Shown here piece after piece: positions 38,953 through 48,253 of a stretch of DNA of 64,000 nucleotides. The first letter of the stretch is position 1; each line of letters opens with the position of its first letter. The stretch covers positions 310,001 to 374,000 of the forward strand of contig CAWGMT010000020.1 in NCBI GenBank assembly GCA_963823675.1. The letters are read 5' to 3'. The position numbers and the translations under genes were made by a program. The notes below the pieces were generated by a model that was not told the origin of the DNA, searched no databases, and worked only from the letters and a program-made list of their open reading frames with translations. This stretch comes from CAWGMT01 sp963823675 (GTDB taxonomy: Bacteria; Planctomycetota; Planctomycetia; Isosphaerales; Isosphaeraceae).

Positions 38953-41523
38953 CTAGTCTACATACAAATATTCATTGGAATTTAGCAGCACGTGGCAGAA
39001 ATCGACGAGTGCATTCTGCTCGGCAGTGGCGCTCGATCGCCTGGCAGGCGCGCGGGCCAGATGAGCCTGCCGACCCAGAAAGGCAACCGCGGCCGCGAGC
39101 TCGGCGGGCTCGGGCTGCCGGCCGAAGGCCAAGCGATAAGCCAGGACGACGCGACCGCGGTCGTCGGCAGACGCTGGTTCGAGGCGCTCGAGGCGGGCGG
39201 CAAAGGCCTGCGCTCGGGCCAGCGTCCAGTTGCCGTTGATCAGCAGCAGGGCCTGGGTGGCCGTGGTGGTCGCAATCCGGCGCGGCGCGGTCGAATTGCC
39301 GTCCGGCGCGTCGAAGGCGGCCAGGAGCGCGTCGGGAAGGTTGCGGACGACGCGGCAATCGATGGTCCGCCGCGGCGCGCTGGTCGGCACGCTCGGCCCG
39401 CCGATCAGCGGCTCGAGCTCGCCGCTTGTGACAAGCATGGCGTCGCGAATCTCCTCGGCATCGATCCGCTGCACGGTCCGCTTCCAGAGCAACCGGTTGG
39501 CCGGATCGATCCGCCGTGCGACGGCAAGATCACGCATGCTTCTCTTCGACGCCTGGCGGTAGGTCGCCGAAAGCAGGATCAGCCGGTGCAGCGGCTTGAG
39601 CTGCCATCCCCCCTCGACAAATTCGCTCGCGAGCCAGTCGAGCAGCTCGGGATGGCTGGGGGGCTCGCCCAAACGGCCGAAATCGCTCGCAGTGGCAACC
39701 AGGCCCCGGCCGAAGTGATACTGCCAGACCCTGTTGACGATCACCCGGGCCGAAAGCGGATTGTCCGGCCGGCAGAGCCAGCGCGCCAATGCCAGCCTGC
39801 GGCCGGTTGATTGGGGCGCTGCCGCCGATGGCGCGATCCGAGCCGGACCAGGCTCGAGCACCGAGAGAAACCCCGGCTCGATCGCCTCTTCCTTGCGGTC
39901 GCCGGCGACCCGTGTCGGCGGCGAGACCGGCCCGACGTCGGTCGCTGTCAGGACAGGCGCCGGCGCATCGGCAAGCATCGAATCGAACTTCCCCAGCGCC
40001 TTTTTGAGCTCCTGCCACCGGGTCTTCGCCTCGCCCTTGAGTACTGTCGGCACCTGGTCGTGCTCGAAGCTGACCTGGCGATAGGCCAGCACGCCGAGCT
40101 GGCGCTCCAGCGGCGTTCGGTCCTGCTGCGGCTTGCGGAGGATCGCCTGGATCTCCTCCGGGAACTTGGCGATCGCCGTCGCCCTACCGCGATCGCGGTA
40201 GGGCCCTTCGATGGCCGCCAGCTCGCGGAGCACCCCGGCTGCCGCTTTCTCCCACGCCGCACGCCGCGACTGATAGTCGGCCCATTCCCGCGATCGGGCC
40301 AGCGTCAAGTCGTCGCGGAAAAGAAGCGGGGTGAAAAATGCTTGAAGCCGGTAGTAGTCCTGCTGAGGGATCGGGTCGAACTTGTGATCGTGACACCGCG
40401 CGCAGCCGATGCCGAGCCCGAGAAACACCTCGCCGGTCGTGTCGGTGATGTCATTGAGAATGTCGGCCCATTGCCCGCGCACGTTGCGCTGGTTGTACTC
40501 ATACGTCCCCAGCCGGAGATAGCCGGCGGCGACTCGGAGCTCGGGGTTGTCGGGATCGAGCTCGTCGCCGGCAAGCTGCTCGGTAAGGAACCGGTCGTAA
40601 GGCTTGCCGGTGTTGAACGCGCGGACGACATAATCGCGGTACCGCCAGGCCTGGGGGCGAAACGCATCCTGACGGTAGCCATCCGACTCGGCATAGCGAA
40701 CCAGGTCGAGCCAGTGCCGCCCCCAGCGCTGGCCGTAGTAAGGAGAAGCCAGCAAGCGGTCGATCAGCCGTTCGTAGGCATCGGGCGCGTCATCGGCCAG
40801 AAAGGCGTCGACTTCCTCGGGGGTCGGGGGCAACCCCGTCAAGTCGAAGGTCACCCGACGGATCAGTGCCGGCTTGCCGGCCTCGGTGGCCGGGGTCAAG
40901 CCACGATCCAGCAGTGCCGTCTGGACGAAGCGGTCGATCGGGTTTCGCGACCAGTCGGCCCAGTCGGACCGCCCCGGCTTGGCGAAGTCGGGAACGGCCG
41001 GCCGCCGCACCGGCGATACCGACCACAAGGCGCGGCTGGCGGCCACAAGCGGCGACTGCGTGGGTCGAACCGATGTCGAACCGGCATGTGCCAGGCGATC
41101 GCGGCTGGGCCAGGGCGCTCCCAGCGAGACCCAGCGCGTGAGCACCGCGATTTTCTCGAGCGCAAGCTTGCCGGTGGGAGGCATCTCGAGCCCCTGGTAG
41201 TGAATCGCCTCGACGAGCAGGCTCTCGCCGGGCTTGCCGGGCACGACCACCGGCCCAGCCTCGCCACCCTTGAGAATCGCCTCCAGCGAATCGAGCCGCA
41301 GACCGCCTTTTTGCTTCTTGCCTCCGTGGCATGAATAGCAGTTCTCAGCCAGGAGCGGCCGGACTTTTTGCTCGAAGTACTGCTCGAGGGACGCGCGGAC
41401 TTCGGGACCGGGCCTTCCTTCTCCCGCGCTCGCTGACCCGATCAGGTATACCACCCCAAACGCGGTCCCGACCAGAAAGCTCATGACAGGCCAGGATGAC
41501 CGCGGTCGCCCTGAAGTCATCAT
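38953..41523 (-). CDS. PSCyt1-DUF1549-DUF1553 planctomycete cytochrome-like protein
   Basis: 856 residues. A signal segment (VMSFLVGTAFGVVYLIGSASA) is followed by a cytochrome-c-like domain (PSCyt1) with NCYSCHGGKKQKGGLRL, the haem-binding CxxCH. Then comes DUF1549 (PSCyt2: NPIDRFVQTALLDRGL, RRVTFDLTGLPPTPEEVDAFL, YYGQRWGRHWLDLVRYAESDGY, CARCHDHKFDPI with a second CxxCH) and DUF1553 (PSD1: RLALARWLCRPDNPLSARVIVNRVW, PSHPELLDWLASEFVEGGW). It is secreted or periplasmic and is co-transcribed with the DUF1501 gene two bases downstream. The pair is a planctomycete hallmark whose reaction is not established. Confidence 0.92.
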   Translation of the reverse strand: MMTSGRPRSSWPVMSFLVGTAFGVVYLIGSASAGEGRPGPEVRASLEQYFEQKVRPLLAENCYSCHGGKKQKGGLRLDSLEAILKGGEAGPVVVPGKPGESLLVEAIHYQGLEMPPTGKLALEKIAVLTRWVSLGAPWPSRDRLAHAGSTSVRPTQSPLVAASRALWSVSPVRRPAVPDFAKPGRSDWADWSRNPIDRFVQTALLDRGLTPATEAGKPALIRRVTFDLTGLPPTPEEVDAFLADDAPDAYERLIDRLLASPYYGQRWGRHWLDLVRYAESDGYRQDAFRPQAWRYRDYVVRAFNTGKPYDRFLTEQLAGDELDPDNPELRVAAGYLRLGTYEYNQRNVRGQWADILNDITDTTGEVFLGLGIGCARCHDHKFDPIPQQDYYRLQAFFTPLLFRDDLTLARSREWADYQSRRAAWEKAAAGVLRELAAIEGPYRDRGRATAIAKFPEEIQAILRKPQQDRTPLERQLGVLAYRQVSFEHDQVPTVLKGEAKTRWQELKKALGKFDSMLADAPAPVLTATDVGPVSPPTRVAGDRKEEAIEPGFLSVLEPGPARIAPSAAAPQSTGRRLALARWLCRPDNPLSARVIVNRVWQYHFGRGLVATASDFGRLGEPPSHPELLDWLASEFVEGGWQLKPLHRLILLSATYRQASKRSMRDLAVARRIDPANRLLWKRTVQRIDAEEIRDAMLVTSGELEPLIGGPSVPTSAPRRTIDCRVVRNLPDALLAAFDAPDGNSTAPRRIATTTATQALLLINGNWTLARAQAFAARLERLEPASADDRGRVVLAYRLAFGRQPEPAELAAAVAFLGRQAHLARAPARRSSATAEQNALVDFCHVLLNSNEYLYVD

Positions 41524-41640
41524 CAGCGGGGCCCCAGTTCACTCAGAAGCAGATCAACACACGGACAGAGCGCGTCTTTCGTATCGGATCACCCAGCGAG
41601 AATGTTCAACAAGGATGTATCATAAATCGAACGGCGGCGG

Positions 41641-42170
41641 ATTGCTACAAGTGTATGGGGTCCTTCTTGGACAAGACGCCTGGCGACTCGAACGATCCGA
41701 TTCCAGCAGCTCCGCGGCGACGACCGCTGCGAGCCAGCAACGCTCGTCGACTAGCATCGCGAGCGGCTCAGGCGCATGATGGACCTGCGCTTGGACCCGC
41801 GGATCCGAGCCCGGCTCGACGCGTCGGATGTCGTCCAGGGTGGGTTCCTCGACGTCGCCCGCGCGCACAATGAACGAACGTGCGTCATGGACGCCGTTTT
41901 CGCTCTGGCTCGAGTCGTTGAGCGGCACCAGCGCGAAAGCGATGCGCTAGCTATTACGATCGTCAGCCGCATCCAAGCACTGCAAGGGAGGTTTGCGATG
42001 CTCCTGAAGGCCCCTGATGGTGCTGGCCTTCTTCGTGCCCAACAGTGGCTTGACCTAACCGTAAACAACCTCGCAGTTATCCCATATGTTCTTACGATAG
42101 ACGACCGAGTCGCGCAATCGAGAACTGGGCCGATTGAAAGGCGTGGGCCAGTCGGGCTACCGCGTGAAGA
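41641..42170 (+). pseudogene. Decayed ECF-family RNA polymerase sigma factor
   Basis: In the frame of 41641 the translation reads TIRFQQLRGDDRCEPATLVD, a TAG at 41752-41754, then HRERLRRMMDLRLDPRIRAR and LDASDVVQGGFLDVARA. That is the region-2 signature of planctomycete ECF sigma factors (HRxRLRRMVxLRLDPRLxARxDxSDVVQE). Shortly after, in another frame, PFSLWLESLSGT matches the following PF-LWL-L-G segment. So the gene carries at least one stop and one frameshift, and no region 4 is readable. It ends just before the kinase gene; sigma factor/Ser-Thr kinase pairs are common in planctomycetes. Confidence 0.65.
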
Positions 42171-42188
42171 CCTGGGAAAGGCAATACC

Positions 42189-45100
42189 ATGGCCGAAGAC
42201 CTGAGCTACACCTCAGGAACTCTCGGGGCTACTGCCGCCGAGCCGACTGTCACTCCTAAGAGCCCGCCGGGCTACGAGCTTCAGGACGAGATCGGCCGCG
42301 GCGGCATGGGCGTCGTCTACCGCGCCCGTGACACCGGCCTCGATCGCGATGTCGCCGTCAAGCTGCTCTCCGAGCGCTACGCACCCGATTCAGTACCGGC
42401 CCAGCGCTTCCTCAGTGAGGCGCGGATCACTGGCCAGTTGCAGCACCCCGGCATCCCGGCCGTGCATCAGGTCGGCACCCTCGCCGATGGCCGGCCCTTC
42501 CTGGCGATGAAGCTCATCAAGGGAAGCACGCTCGAGACGATCCTGAAATATCGGCCGGAGCCATCGGCCGACGGCAGCCCCGCCGCAGGCGGGCTGGCCA
42601 TCTTCGAGGCCGTTTGCCAGGCCGTCGGCTACGCCCACGCCCATCGCGTCATTCATCGTGATCTCAAGCCCGCCAACGTGATGGTCGGCGCCTTCGGTGA
42701 GGTCCAGGTGATGGACTGGGGGCTGGCCAAGGTCCTCGGCGAGGGAAGCCCGGGCACAGCGGATGCGCTGTCAGCGGATGAGACGCAGGCGTGGACGCAG
42801 GTCAGCCCCGCGCTGGCGTCCGGGTCGCACACCCAGGCCGGCAGCCTGGTCGGCACGCCGGCGTTCATCCCACCGGAGCAGGCATTAGGGGAGATCGAGA
42901 AGGTCAACGAGCGCTCCGACGTGTTCGGCCTCGGGGCAATCCTGGCGGTGATCCTGACGGGCAAGGCGCCCTATGTCGGCGAGTCCTTCGAGTCGGTACG
43001 GGTGCAGGCGGTGCGCGGCAAACTGGAGGACTGCTTCGCCCGGCTGGATGCCTGCGGCGCGGAGCCGGAATTGGTGTCGCTGTGCAAGCAGTGCCTGGCG
43101 TTCGAGCCGGCGGACCGGCCGGCGGACGCGGGGGCGGTGGCAGCCGCGGTGGCCGGGTTGCGGGCGGCGGCGGACGAGCGGGCGCGACACGCGGAGTTGG
43201 AGCGGGTCCAGGCGGAGGGAGAGACGCGGGAGGCCCTGGCGCGGGCGGCGGAGCAGCGTCGTCGTCGTCGGATCCTGTTGACGGCAAGCGGGATCATCGC
43301 CCTGCTTTTCCTGGTGGGCTTCGCGGGGGTGTCCTGGCAGTGGCGCGTCGCCGAGACGGCGCGCGACGACGAAAAGAGCCAGCGCGATCGGGCGGAGCAA
43401 GCCCTCAAGATCGTCGAATCCGAAGAGGAAGCCGGCCGCAAGCTGCAGTACACGACCGATATGCAACTTGCCCCGTTTTTGTGGAAAGACGATCGAACCA
43501 CGGCCGAGCAACTCCGCGTCCTGCTGGCGAGACACATTCCCGATAGCAACGCCGCTGCCCCCAATCCCGACCTGCGTGGCTTCGAGTGGCACTACTATCA
43601 CCATCTGCTGGAAAACAGCGCCGCGGTTTTCTCCGGGCACGGTGTCTCCGTCGTCGCCGGTACTTTCACCTCGAATGGTCAACTCGTGACGCTGGATGCG
43701 AACGGCCAGGTGAGGAGTTGGGTGCTGGGCTCTCAGGTCGAAGATGAAGCGAGCCGCCGGAACCTGCCCGGCGGCCCCAGCGCTCAGGTCCGCGTTTTGT
43801 CGCCCGACGGACGGCTGGCCGCGCTGGCCGAAGGGAACAAGATTCACGTATTTGACACCTCGTTGGGCCAGGAGACGTTGCAGATCGATTCCGCCGATGA
43901 TCCTTTCTGCCGTCTCATCTTCTCCGCGGACAGCGCCAGGTTGGTCATCGTCGATGACAAGATTCGGTGGTTGAGCGCCGTGAACGGCGAGGTGATCGCA
44001 ACCGTCAATCAGCAAGTCAGCCGCGAGACGCGTGGCCGCTCCCCACGCAGTCTGGCTCTGTCGGCCGATGGTCTGACGCTGGCCGTCGTCGGCCACGGCA
44101 GATTCCATGACACACAATTCTCGATCTTCCGCCTGGACGAAACTGCGAAGAAAGTGACTCCGCTGGCCAAGGATGCTGGTTTCAACGGTTCGTTGGCTGG
44201 CTCCGCGTTGAGTCCGGATGGCCAGCGGATCGCTCTCGGCCATATCTTCTCCGGAGGGTTGCACGTTTTCGACACAACCACCGGCCGCCCGATTGCGGGG
44301 CATATGTCCGCTCACGCGTCGTCCATCTCGGCGATCGCCTTCTCCAGCGACGGCGCGAAACTGGCCACGGGGGATAGCGAAGGGATGATCAAGATCTGGC
44401 AGGATGCGCGGAAGCTTTCTTCGAAGAGCGCGGCGCTCATGACGCTCAAGGGCCATCAAGGGGCGATCACAGCCGTCCGTTTTTCGATCGATGGCAAGCG
44501 GCTCGTCACGACCAGCGTGGACAAAACAGCCAGAGTCTGGGACCTGGAAAATGCCGGCGTGGCCATTCGGCAATTGGAAGGTACATCGAAAGATTGGTCG
44601 TTCCTGGCACGTTTTTCGTCCGATGGCCACTGGATCGCAGCCGCGGGCGGCAACAGGGTACGTCTGTGGGACACCGCCACCGGACGACTCGTGCGGGAGC
44701 TGTCAGCCGGCGCCAACAGCTCCATTTTCAGCGTGGCCTTCTCGCCCACCGATAACCGTCTGCTGGCTGTCGGGTACGGCGGACAAGCCGACGTCTCCTA
44801 TGTCGCGCTGTGGGACATCGATGCCGGAGCGGAGCTCGTGCGATTGCCGGGAGCGACCGATCTGCCCGGCTTCCCGGCGAGCGCAGACAGCCGCGTGGTC
44901 GGTGCGCTGGCGTTTTCGCCCGATGGGAAATATTTGGTCGCCGGTTTCGGCGTAAAGTGGACGCTTACTCCAGGAGGTCCTCCCCGTCCGCTGAAGGTCT
45001 GGGAGGTCGCCAATCGCCGACAGATCCTCCTGAATGGACACACGGGATTCTGTATGTCGCTCGACTTCTCGAGGGACGGAAAGCTGCTGGCCAGCGGTAG

Positions 45101-47306
45101 CCGCGACGGGACGGCCATCCTCTGGTCCACCGCAACCTGGAAAAGGGTGCAGACGCTCCAGAATCCCGATAACGAGTCTCTATCCGGTCAATCGGGACGG
45201 GGCATGGTCGAGGGTGTGGCCTTTTCGCCGGACGGCAAGACCCTGGCCATGGCCGGTCGTGAGGGGAACGTGCACTTGTGGGACGTCGCCAGCGGAAAAC
45301 TTCTGGAAACGCTCAAGGGGCATTCCAGCGCGGTCAACGCCGTGGTGTTTTCGCCGGATGGTCGCACCCTGGCGTCAGGCAGCACGGACCACACGGTCCG
45401 CCTCTGGAATGTCCAGACGCGGCGGCAATTGATGCAGTTGGATCCCGGCAACATCGAGCTGGGTGACGTGGGTGTGCTTACACTCGCATTTTCCCCCGAC
45501 GGCATGCACCTGTTGGCCGGACGAGTGGGCGGCTCCTTCTTCTGGTCTGCCGCGCCGATCGTCTGGAACGATCCCGACCGAGCCGCCGAAAAACTGCGCC
45601 TGCTGCTGCAATCGAACGCCGATTTCCAAAGCCGCATCCGTATGTTGTCCGAGCACGCTCGACTGTACGAAGCGCTGGAGAAACTCGAAAAACTCGCCCC
45701 CAACGACGTGCGCGTGCAGATCGAGCTGGCCGTGGCGCGGGCCCGACGTTTGGCCGCGCAAGGTAATGCGGCCCTGGCCGACGCAGCGAGGACGAAAGCC
45801 CGCCTGTTGCTGGAACAGAAGCTGGCGCAGGAACCTGAGATTCCCACATGGGCCGTGGAGCTGGCCGACCTGCTACTGATCGACAACCCTGCCAGGTGGA
45901 CCATCCTCAAGCCGGTCGAAGCGAAATCGGAACCTGGCGCGACCCTGTCAATCCTTCCTGATGACTCCATCCTCGCCAGCGGCACCAATCCCCTGAAGGA
46001 TCGCTACCGCGTCGTATTGACGGTTGCGAACGACATCGATCTCACAGCCATTCGCCTCGAAGCGCTCACCTACCCCTCGCTGCCCGGAAATGGTCCCGGC
46101 CGCAATTCGGTGGGCAGCTTCGCTCAGACTTCCTGGAACGTGACCGCGACCTCACGAGATCGAAAAGAGCCCATCAGGCTACCGTTTGACAATGCTTGCG
46201 CCGACCATCAACATGTAGACTACCCGATCAGAGCGGACGGATACTGGAACATCTACGGCGGCCATGGAGCAAACTGTACGGCGGTCTGGTCGATGTCAAA
46301 GCCCGTCTCCCTCGCAGCGGGCACGACGTTGACCTTCCAAATGCAGTTCCAGGAAGGGAATGGCGCCGGCGAAAACCTCGGCCGATTCCGGCTATCCGTC
46401 AGCGGAAACGCGGCCGCTTTTACCCGCTTCGCGGCCATGCAGATCACCGATCCGTGGGCGAAACGCGCCGCGGCGTATCATGTGATCGGCGACGAGCCGG
46501 CGCTCGACACGCTGCTCAAGCATCACCCGGAAGCGGCTGCCGGCGTCGGCGATGTGTACGCGGCCGCCGGGGATTGGGAACGGGCGATAGCCGAATATCG
46601 GCAGGCGATTACCGACCAGCCTGCCGGCTCCTTGTTGACCAAGCTCGCCACGGCCTACCAGTCGGCCGGCCGCACACGCGAGGGGGTCGCCTATCTGGCG
46701 AAGGCGTCCGCCGCCAATCCGAACGACACGTTACTCTCTCTGAAGGTCGCCGCCCTTCAGGCGTGGTTCCGACAGGAGAAGGAACTCGCCGATACTCTGC
46801 AGCGCGTTCGCGCGTTCGCCAAGGACACCAACGATGCGGGCACGGCCGAGCGCGCGGCCAAGGTGTGCAGTATCCGGCCCTCCACCGACAAGGCGGAGCT
46901 CTCGGCGTCCCTGGCCCTCGCTCGGAGGGGGGTGGAGCTCGATCACGGTAGCGAGTGGCGGAATTGGCGGCTGCTGGCCCTCGGCATGGCCGAGTACCGT
47001 AGCGGCAACTACGCCGCGGCGGACGAGGCCCTGCGTGCGGCCGCAAAGGCTGGCCCGAACAACGCCATGGCGACGGGCATTGCCGCGTTCTACCGGGCGA
47101 TGAGTCTTTTCCGGCAAGGAAAGCCCGACGAGGCCCGCCAACTCGCGATCGCGACCGCGGCGAAGATGAAGGCCCTGCCGAAAGACGAGCAGAATCCCCC
47201 GGCCAGCGATGCCTACTGGGACGACCTGATCCTGTGGCTGGCCTACAAGGAGGCGAAGTCCATGATCCATTTCGGCAAAGATGTTCCTGGTCAGCAGAAT
47301 CCGTGA
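42189..47306 (+). CDS. Transmembrane Ser/Thr protein kinase with WD40 and TPR-like repeats
   Basis: 1705 residues. The kinase domain has the P-loop IGRGGMGVVYRA (residues 35-46), VAVKLL (Lys58), IHRDLKPANVMV (catalytic Asp158), a DWG motif (176-178) instead of DFG as usual in planctomycetes, and VGTPAFIPPEQ. A single membrane helix (RILLTASGIIALLFLVGFAGVSWQW, 361-385) follows a basic stop, so the rest is extracytoplasmic. Beyond residue 470 come many WD40 blades (LKGHQGAITAVRFSIDGKRL, LKGHSSAVNAVVFSPDGRTL, SGSTDHTVRLWNV), then a beta-domain, and TPR-like helices from about 1430 to the end. The start is ATG 42189 with GGGAAAGG upstream. It is probably a sensor that reads protein-protein contacts outside the membrane. 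Confidence 0.9.
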   Translation: MAEDLSYTSGTLGATAAEPTVTPKSPPGYELQDEIGRGGMGVVYRARDTGLDRDVAVKLLSERYAPDSVPAQRFLSEARITGQLQHPGIPAVHQVGTLADGRPFLAMKLIKGSTLETILKYRPEPSADGSPAAGGLAIFEAVCQAVGYAHAHRVIHRDLKPANVMVGAFGEVQVMDWGLAKVLGEGSPGTADALSADETQAWTQVSPALASGSHTQAGSLVGTPAFIPPEQALGEIEKVNERSDVFGLGAILAVILTGKAPYVGESFESVRVQAVRGKLEDCFARLDACGAEPELVSLCKQCLAFEPADRPADAGAVAAAVAGLRAAADERARHAELERVQAEGETREALARAAEQRRRRRILLTASGIIALLFLVGFAGVSWQWRVAETARDDEKSQRDRAEQALKIVESEEEAGRKLQYTTDMQLAPFLWKDDRTTAEQLRVLLARHIPDSNAAAPNPDLRGFEWHYYHHLLENSAAVFSGHGVSVVAGTFTSNGQLVTLDANGQVRSWVLGSQVEDEASRRNLPGGPSAQVRVLSPDGRLAALAEGNKIHVFDTSLGQETLQIDSADDPFCRLIFSADSARLVIVDDKIRWLSAVNGEVIATVNQQVSRETRGRSPRSLALSADGLTLAVVGHGRFHDTQFSIFRLDETAKKVTPLAKDAGFNGSLAGSALSPDGQRIALGHIFSGGLHVFDTTTGRPIAGHMSAHASSISAIAFSSDGAKLATGDSEGMIKIWQDARKLSSKSAALMTLKGHQGAITAVRFSIDGKRLVTTSVDKTARVWDLENAGVAIRQLEGTSKDWSFLARFSSDGHWIAAAGGNRVRLWDTATGRLVRELSAGANSSIFSVAFSPTDNRLLAVGYGGQADVSYVALWDIDAGAELVRLPGATDLPGFPASADSRVVGALAFSPDGKYLVAGFGVKWTLTPGGPPRPLKVWEVANRRQILLNGHTGFCMSLDFSRDGKLLASGSRDGTAILWSTATWKRVQTLQNPDNESLSGQSGRGMVEGVAFSPDGKTLAMAGREGNVHLWDVASGKLLETLKGHSSAVNAVVFSPDGRTLASGSTDHTVRLWNVQTRRQLMQLDPGNIELGDVGVLTLAFSPDGMHLLAGRVGGSFFWSAAPIVWNDPDRAAEKLRLLLQSNADFQSRIRMLSEHARLYEALEKLEKLAPNDVRVQIELAVARARRLAAQGNAALADAARTKARLLLEQKLAQEPEIPTWAVELADLLLIDNPARWTILKPVEAKSEPGATLSILPDDSILASGTNPLKDRYRVVLTVANDIDLTAIRLEALTYPSLPGNGPGRNSVGSFAQTSWNVTATSRDRKEPIRLPFDNACADHQHVDYPIRADGYWNIYGGHGANCTAVWSMSKPVSLAAGTTLTFQMQFQEGNGAGENLGRFRLSVSGNAAAFTRFAAMQITDPWAKRAAAYHVIGDEPALDTLLKHHPEAAAGVGDVYAAAGDWERAIAEYRQAITDQPAGSLLTKLATAYQSAGRTREGVAYLAKASAANPNDTLLSLKVAALQAWFRQEKELADTLQRVRAFAKDTNDAGTAERAAKVCSIRPSTDKAELSASLALARRGVELDHGSEWRNWRLLALGMAEYRSGNYAAADEALRAAAKAGPNNAMATGIAAFYRAMSLFRQGKPDEARQLAIATAAKMKALPKDEQNPPASDAYWDDLILWLAYKEAKSMIHFGKDVPGQQNP

Positions 47307-47690
47307 GACAGCACCTTGGAGATGGGGGCGACTGAAATGGGTACCGCGATTCGCTTCCCCTTAGTCGGAGACTCTACCCGAAGAACGGAGACGGCTGAAC
47401 CGCTCACCTCCACCCCGGCGTTGTGGGCTGCACGTCTCGGTGCACTGAGCGAGCGTTCCGTTCCCTGACGCTCTATGAGGAACGGGGAATAAGTTGATCA
47501 GAATCGGCGGATTTCGCATCGATTATGTTGACCACGCTCACTCCGTCCGACGCGTTCCGTAAGCTCGGTTACACGAAGGCCGAATCGGGTGAGTGAATCG
47601 CCACCTGGAACCCACCTGTCTGGTCAGCACTCTCGGTCCTTGTTCGCCACCAAAAAATATTCTCCATCTCCCCCCGAATTCTCTCTTGCA
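47307..47690. other. Intergenic stretch between the kinase gene and the BlaI operator
   Basis: About 380 bases without a convincing gene. Short frames occur but lack motifs. The sequence becomes AT-richer near 47650-47690 (CAAAAAATATTCTCC), just ahead of the BlaI operator, and probably holds the promoter of the blaI operon. Confidence 0.4.
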
Positions 47691-47695
47691 CCCTT

Positions 47696-47732
47696 CTACG
47701 ACCTGTAGTAGTCTCTACTACGCGTTGTAGAT
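47696..47732. promoter_or_regulatory. BlaI-type operator cluster (overlapping dyads)
   Basis: GTAGTAG-TCT-CTACTAC (47705-47721) is a perfect palindrome. It is flanked by CTAC-GACCT-GTAG (47696-47708) and CTAC-TACGCGTT-GTAG (47715-47730), so three dyads built from the same CTAC/GTAG half-sites overlap. BlaI/MecI repressors recognise TAC-A/GTA-type half-sites of this kind. The cluster lies about 50 bases before the blaI start codon. Confidence 0.75.
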
Positions 47733-47780
47733 GACCCCCCCGGGTTTCTCGGGGTCGAGAAGCAAGAGCGGGAGCGACTG

Positions 47781-48188
47781 ATGGCCAACCAGCCCGGACT
47801 GAGCGAGGCGGAGCGGGAAGTCCTCAAGGTTTTGTGGGACCACGGGCCCGGAACCGTGCGCGCCCTCAACGAAGTGCTCGAGCGCCGCGGCCGGCACTGG
47901 GCTTACACGACCGTGGCGACCTTGCTTCAGCGGCTGGCCGCCAAGAAGTTCTTGGTCAGCGATCCGTCGGCGATTCCCCACGTCTATCGCGCGACCGTCA
48001 CCCGCGACGAGTTGCTGGAGCGCCGGCTCAAGAACGCGGCCGACGAATTATGCGACGGGCAGGCCGTTCCCCTGGTGCTGGCACTGGTCCAGGGCAACCG
48101 CTTCTCCCCGGAAGAGCTGGCGCGGCTCCGCCGGATGCTCGACCAGGCAGCCGGACAGCCTGCGCCGAAATCGAAACCCAAGCCTTGA
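47781..48188 (+). CDS. BlaI/MecI/CopY family repressor
   Basis: 135 residues. The winged-helix domain reads LSEAEREVLKVLWDHGPGTVRALNEVL, then WAYTTVATLLQRLAAKKFLVSD (recognition helix and wing), followed by VYRATVTRDELLERRLKNAADELCDG and a C-terminal dimerisation helix RFSPEELARLRRMLDQ. The family represses its own operon and is inactivated by cleavage through a BlaR1-type M56 protease, whose gene follows 65 bases downstream. The operator cluster just upstream supports autoregulation. The start is ATG 47781 after GAGCGGGAG. Confidence 0.92.
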   Translation: MANQPGLSEAEREVLKVLWDHGPGTVRALNEVLERRGRHWAYTTVATLLQRLAAKKFLVSDPSAIPHVYRATVTRDELLERRLKNAADELCDGQAVPLVLALVQGNRFSPEELARLRRMLDQAAGQPAPKSKPKP

Positions 48189-48253
48189 GCAGACGTCCTG
48201 AGACGATCGAGCGAGCAGGCGATCGCGATCCAAGCTGAGTGGAGGCAACGCCG

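Noticed and set aside
42885..44630. 581-codon minus-strand frame inside the kinase gene
   Set aside because: Antisense to a clear WD40/kinase coding sequence, with no domain of its own.
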